A DNA stretch of 56,816 bases from JANXVY01 sp040080145 (GTDB lineage: Bacteria > Pseudomonadota > Alphaproteobacteria > Rhizobiales > Hyphomicrobiaceae), in the NCBI GenBank assembly GCA_040080145.1, contig JBEBJA010000219.1, positions 1-56,816 of the forward strand, given 5' to 3'. Numbering within the stretch: the stretch's first letter is position 1; each line of letters opens with the position of its first letter. A model generated the notes under the pieces. The model was not told where the DNA came from and ran no database searches. It saw only the letters and a list, made by a program, of their open reading frames with translations. This document shows, one piece after another, positions 53,309 through 56,816 of the stretch. The translations under genes were made by a program, and so were the position numbers.

Positions 53309-54196
53309 TTATGACTTCGGCTTAATGCGCCCGACGGCAATGCCGGCATCTTCGATGAGCTTATAGCTGCCGTGGTCTGCTTTGATCCAGCCTGTGTAGT
53401 GATTGGGCATGATCGTCTTGGCCTCCTCCTCGGTAATCGCGAGCAGGGCCTCCTGAAGCTTGGTGGTCAGCGCAGGGTCAAACCCTTTGCGGACAACGAG
53501 CGGATCGTTGGGCAGTGGATCGGACGTCCAGACGATCTGTGCGTCGGCTGGCTTGACGACGCCCTTCTCGATCATGGCGCGGAAGTTGCGATCATAGTCG
53601 GAAGCAAGATCGACTTGGGCCGAGGCAACCGCGGTGACGTTAGCCGCGTGCGATGCCCCGTCGCGGTATTGGAAGTATGTCTTGGGGTCGATGTTCTGCG
53701 TCTTGAACCAGTATGTTGGGATCAGCCATCCAGACGTGGACCCCACGTCTGCAAGCGAGATGCGCAGGCCTTTCGCGTCATCGGGCCATTTGGCAATCTT
53801 CAAATCGGGCCGGGCAAGCATGATCGAATGATAGGTCGGCCTGCCGTCATACTTCACAGTTGCAATCGCCGTGGCACCGCCTTCTTGATGAGCAAGCACG
53901 TAACCCCAGGGGCCCATCCACGCCACATCGGCCTGCTGATTGGCAAGCGCGATGGCAATGCCGGCCCAGTCATTCGTGACGACCAGCTCGTAGTCACGGC
54001 CAAGCTTGGCGGCGAGGTGCTTGAAGAATGGCTCGTAGGCCTTGCGGGTATCGCTTGCGGTCGGCTGAAACGGGCCAACGGCGAAGCGGAGCTTTTCCTG
54101 CGCCGATCCATTCCCGGGTAGAGCCACGAGGGTGGCGAGCGCTACGAAGGCAACAGCCGTACGGCGAAAGGCCGATTGCAGGGAACTGATAGTCAT
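53309..54196 (-). CDS. phnD: Phosphonate-type periplasmic binding protein PhnD
   Basis: I start at 54196, where GGAGGA stands five to nine bases upstream. The signal peptide ends at GNGSAQ (about 33). The mature protein has RFAVGPFQPTASDTRKAYEP, QADVAWMGPWGYVLAH, DVGSTSGWLIPTYWF and VASAQVDLASDYD, all usual for PhnD. The product is 295 residues. The ligand cannot be told apart among phosphonate, phosphite and hypophosphite by eye. Confidence 0.92.
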   Translation of the reverse strand: MTISSLQSAFRRTAVAFVALATLVALPGNGSAQEKLRFAVGPFQPTASDTRKAYEPFFKHLAAKLGRDYELVVTNDWAGIAIALANQQADVAWMGPWGYVLAHQEGGATAIATVKYDGRPTYHSIMLARPDLKIAKWPDDAKGLRISLADVGSTSGWLIPTYWFKTQNIDPKTYFQYRDGASHAANVTAVASAQVDLASDYDRNFRAMIEKGVVKPADAQIVWTSDPLPNDPLVVRKGFDPALTTKLQEALLAITEEEAKTIMPNHYTGWIKADHGSYKLIEDAGIAVGRIKPKS

Positions 54197-54309
54197 ATTT
54201 CCTCCAGATAATGTAACGGCGTCGCGTGGCGATCCGTACCGTATACGAAGTTGGAAGGCCGAATTGTTACACGCATGGTCCATGGGCCTTCAGGGGACGA
54301 TGAAACGAT

Positions 54310-55182
54310 ATGCAACCTGAGTTGTCGCCGGTGAGGCTAGAGGGGCCGGTTCTGGTCTTTGGCGGGCCATACGGAAATCTGCAGGCGACCCAAGCGGTAT
54401 TGAACGCGGCGGCCCAGCGTCGAATTTCTGCGGCCAACATCATATGCACGGGTGATCTGGCCGCCTATTGCGCCAAGCCGTGCGAGACGATTACCCTGAT
54501 CCGTGAGGCGGGTATCCATGTTGTCATGGGCAATTGCGACGAGCAGTTGGGCAATGATGCGCAAGATTGCGCTTGCGGATATGCACAGGGCAGTACGTGC
54601 GATTTGCTGTCGGCCCAGTGGTACGCCTATGCCAACAGCCGCCTCACGGATGATGATCGGAGCTATTTGCGCAAGTTGCCGCGGCGTCTCGATGTCATCA
54701 TCGGCGGTTGCCGCCTAGCGGTCATCCACGGCAGTGTCGGTACGATCAATGCATATGTGTTCAATTCAACGCCGGTTGAAGCAATGCGCGCCGAGTTCGC
54801 GTTGGCTGGAACCGATGGTGTAATCGGCGGACACAGCGGACTTCCATTCGCGCGGATTGTCGATGACAGGCTGTGGCTCAATGCCGGCGTCGTCGGAATG
54901 CCGGCGAACGATGGCACGCCGCGTATCTGGTACAGTGTCCTCACACCTCTCACGAATGGCATCCAGGTCGAATTTTCTGCGCTTCATTATGACGTATCGG
55001 CAGCCCAGTCAGACATGTCTGTTGCGGGACTGCCGGCTTGCTATCGCGACGCGCTCGCGACCGGGATTTGGCCCAGCAGCGACGTGCTGCAGGCTGAGGA
55101 GCGCCAGGCACAAGGCGTTGCACTTAAACCCCCACAAACCGTGTTTAAGGCCGTACGGCGCTACGCAAAACCCACGGCGTAA
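54310..55182 (+). CDS. Metallophosphatase-fold protein with altered metal ligands
   Basis: The 290-residue protein follows the YfcE-like calcineurin fold, but the ligand motifs are changed. The first strand reads VFGGPYGNLQA (18-23 GGPYGN), where D-x-H is usual. GDLAAYC stands for GDxxD/G, GNCDE for GNHD, and GGHSGLPF (174-180) for GHTHxP. H140 in VIHG is kept. It has several cysteines (CACGYAQGSTC). It is divergent from phnD and overlaps the propeller gene end by 22 bases. It may use fewer metals, or have another role. Confidence 0.75.
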   Translation: MQPELSPVRLEGPVLVFGGPYGNLQATQAVLNAAAQRRISAANIICTGDLAAYCAKPCETITLIREAGIHVVMGNCDEQLGNDAQDCACGYAQGSTCDLLSAQWYAYANSRLTDDDRSYLRKLPRRLDVIIGGCRLAVIHGSVGTINAYVFNSTPVEAMRAEFALAGTDGVIGGHSGLPFARIVDDRLWLNAGVVGMPANDGTPRIWYSVLTPLTNGIQVEFSALHYDVSAAQSDMSVAGLPACYRDALATGIWPSSDVLQAEERQAQGVALKPPQTVFKAVRRYAKPTA

Positions 55183-56261
55183 ATTGGCGGCAAGGTGTTG
55201 GATACGGCGGTCCAGCTATCGCCCTGGTCTTCGCTGACCCACAGACCGCCGGTCGTTGATCCCATGGCAAGCCGGTTGCCAGTCGCATCCAGCGCCAGTG
55301 CGTGGCGGTAAACCACATCGTAGGCGTGCTCTTGGGGAAGTCCTTGCGTCAGAACACTAAAGCTCTTGCCGCCGTCCCGTGTCCGCGAAACGACAAGCCT
55401 TCCGCCAACCGGGATCCGCTTCTCGTCCTTGATTTCGGGGACGAACCAAGCGGTATCGGGTTCTGCCGGGTGAACCGCGACGGGAAAGCCAAAAGTCGAC
55501 GGACGAGTGCTGATGATCTCGGTGAAAGTGCGAGCCTCATCGTTTGAGACAAAAATCCCGTTGTGATGCTGTACCCACATCCGGTTGGGTGCCCCTTTGC
55601 ATTGGACCAGGCAATGGACGTCCTGGGCAATAGGATCGTGCGTCAGTTCAGGCGGTACATGGTCGGCCCGCATGCCTTCTCCGCGTTGTGTCCAAGTCAC
55701 CCCGCCGTCTTCAGTCAACCAAATGCCGCCGGTGGATACGGCTATAAAGACCCGCTTTGAGTTCTTCGGATCAACGATAATCGAGTGAATGCCTGGCCAG
55801 TCGGCACCACCTCCCATCCACTGAGTGCGCTTGGGATGTTCCCAAAGCCCGCTTACGATCTGCCAGCTATCGCCGTGATCGCTCGAACGGAACAAGCCTC
55901 CAGGCAGCGTACCGCACCAGAGTACCCCTGGTTCATCGGCGCCACCTGGAGCAAGTGCCCAAATTCGCGCTGTACTCCACGCAATTGGACGACCCCACAT
56001 GTCGTTTTCCTCATGGCCGTCTGGCTTGGGTGGATAAGCTGGAGCTGCGATCTCTTCCCAGCCCTGCGTCGTTGAGCGGTGGACCTTGACTCCAAAGTGA
56101 CCGTGATCGAGGGCCGCGTAGTGCCGTCCATCCCGGCGGTCTGTAAGAGTAAGAGTGACGTTGTCGCCAAGGAACGCCGTGTCCGTAATGGTCCAACCCT
56201 TTGCTGACCGAGACACCGTGAACAGACCCTTCCGTGTCGACACGAGCAATTGATCGCTCAT
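55161..56261 (-). CDS. Asp-box (BNR) propeller protein, exo-alpha-sialidase-like
   Basis: I start at 56261 because AGGAGG lies six bases ahead; the TTG at 56267 overlaps it. The 366-residue protein has five Asp boxes: SSDHGDSW, TEDGGVTW, SNDEARTF, TRDGGKSF and SEDQGDSW. These mark a beta-propeller like sialidases and sortilin. No signal peptide is seen, so it is probably cytoplasmic and probably not a sialidase. Key sialidase arginine and tyrosine residues cannot be confirmed. It follows the MoaD/ThiS-like gene by two bases, which suggests a joint function. Confidence 0.8.
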   Translation of the reverse strand: MSDQLLVSTRKGLFTVSRSAKGWTITDTAFLGDNVTLTLTDRRDGRHYAALDHGHFGVKVHRSTTQGWEEIAAPAYPPKPDGHEENDMWGRPIAWSTARIWALAPGGADEPGVLWCGTLPGGLFRSSDHGDSWQIVSGLWEHPKRTQWMGGGADWPGIHSIIVDPKNSKRVFIAVSTGGIWLTEDGGVTWTQRGEGMRADHVPPELTHDPIAQDVHCLVQCKGAPNRMWVQHHNGIFVSNDEARTFTEIISTRPSTFGFPVAVHPAEPDTAWFVPEIKDEKRIPVGGRLVVSRTRDGGKSFSVLTQGLPQEHAYDVVYRHALALDATGNRLAMGSTTGGLWVSEDQGDSWTAVSNTLPPIYAVGFA

Positions 56262-56263
56262 TC

Positions 56264-56533
56264 TCAACCTCCTGATAGCGCTTGATAGATGGCAACGGTG
56301 CTTGTGGGATTGACCGGGTCTGACAATTTTGTCCGGTCGTTGATGGCCCTTCCATCGACGAAAATGGCCATGTGCCTGCGGAGTCCGCCCTGATCGTCAA
56401 GGACATAGCTTCGCGCCTGAGAGTTGCGAGCGAAGACGTGATCGAGAACATCGCGCACGGTCACACCCTGGACCTCGACAGGCGGGCAGAGCACATGGCG
56501 CTGGATATTGGGCGTGAAAACAACTTGGACCAT
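56264..56533 (-). CDS. MoaD/ThiS-like ubiquitin-fold protein ending in Gly-Gly
   Basis: I start at 56533 (MVQVVFTPNIQRHV). The 89 residues fit the beta-grasp family: VTVRDVLDHVFARN, HMAIFVDGRAINDRTKLSD, and the end IYQALSGG. A terminal Gly-Gly is needed for activation to a thiocarboxylate or for conjugation. The usual MoaE or ThiG partner is not here; a propeller protein gene follows directly. It could carry sulfur or be attached to a target. A ubiquitin-fold/propeller pair recurs in other bacteria, as far as I remember, without a known role. Confidence 0.8.
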   Translation of the reverse strand: MVQVVFTPNIQRHVLCPPVEVQGVTVRDVLDHVFARNSQARSYVLDDQGGLRRHMAIFVDGRAINDRTKLSDPVNPTSTVAIYQALSGG

Positions 56534-56816
56534 GCGCCCAGCATAACGCAATGACGGACGCAGCCAAGAAACTACATGCACAAAATCACCGAATCTGGCT
56601 TGGTATCTACCTGTGGATAAAATTTTTTGCGTCGAACCTTAAGCTGTTCCGGGCGTTTTTTCAGCATGTTAGCTGCCTGTCATATGAGCGAGCTACGGTG
56701 CCTGTTATAGATTCGCAAAACAGCCGTTGACACGCGGCGTGTGATATTGTTTATTCAATTCAACGGCGCGGCACTGAGGTGCAGCGTCTGCCCGGCAGGG
56801 CGTCCAATCTTCGATC
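56534..56816. other. Right edge, non-coding with a promoter
   Basis: No gene is seen. A strong plus-strand promoter lies at 56727-56755. TTTTTT runs occur near 56624 and 56658 without a clear hairpin. The gene driven by the promoter begins off the window. Confidence 0.5.
56727..56755 (+). promoter_or_regulatory. Sigma-70-type promoter toward the right edge
   Basis: A perfect TTGACA at 56727-56732 is followed after 17 bases by TTTATT at 56750-56755. It points to a gene beyond the right end. Confidence 0.55.

Noticed and set aside
55161..56261. True secreted sialidase
   Set aside because: Asp boxes are present but no signal peptide and no confirmed catalytic arginine triad.

Overview
The window is a stretch of alphaproteobacterial chromosome, most likely from the Hyphomicrobiales (Rhizobiales). 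This rests on gene content and order, not on a marker gene. The pointers are the rpsF-rpsR-DUF2232-rplI order, yicC-gmk, purF followed by a short-chain dehydrogenase, an Atm1-type ABC exporter, a ribbon-helix-helix gene next to a PHB-depolymerase-like esterase, and the moxR-DUF58-DUF4159-membrane protein cluster. GC content is high. I saw no tRNA, rRNA, CRISPR array, integrase, transposase or phage gene, so the window looks like ordinary chromosome with some accessory parts.

Layout from left to right. 1-1320: a repeat-rich non-coding edge, then a VIT-family metal transporter and a ferritin-like gene that seems to have lost its middle. 1612-6644: sbcD and sbcC. 6752-9105: an SDR oxidoreductase and purF (minus strand). 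9431-12091: an exported SH3 protein, an RHH regulator with a double-dyad operator, and a PHB-depolymerase-like esterase. 12135-15710: an exopolysaccharide-type sugar transferase and a SulP transporter. 15878-18758: meaB, an M48 membrane peptidase and a LOG-family protein (minus). 19060-25232: a LysM protein, an Atm1-like exporter, a membrane protein, yicC and gmk. 25400-28791: a GT39-like membrane glycosyltransferase overlapping a pabB-pabC fusion. 29383-35104: an acyl-ACP/CoA ligase, a small membrane protein and three consecutive GH114-like genes. 35318-42328: the moxR-DUF58-DUF4159-GATase-like cluster (minus). 42490-45552: DUF1285, an esterase, DUF1003 and a small secreted protein. 45701-48223: the ribosomal operon (minus), in which S6 carries a long Arg/Gly-rich tail. 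48478-51787: a fatty acid hydroxylase-type membrane protein and two polyamine genes separated by a palindromic repeat. 51791-54196: phnC, phnE and phnD (minus). 54310-55182: a metallophosphatase-fold protein lacking canonical metal ligands. 55161-56533: a MoaD/ThiS-like protein ending in Gly-Gly, followed directly by a five-Asp-box propeller protein.

The best candidates for something undescribed are these. (1) The GH114-like triad, whose three members differ in how they are localised: two have signal peptides and one has an N-terminal anchor. (2) The ubiquitin-fold/Asp-box pair at the right edge. (3) A composite dispersed repeat found twice, with a hairpin exactly 27 bp before a 63-bp conserved block. 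(4) The four-half-site operator over the RHH promoter. (5) The S6 tail. All functional statements come from motif reading without a database search.
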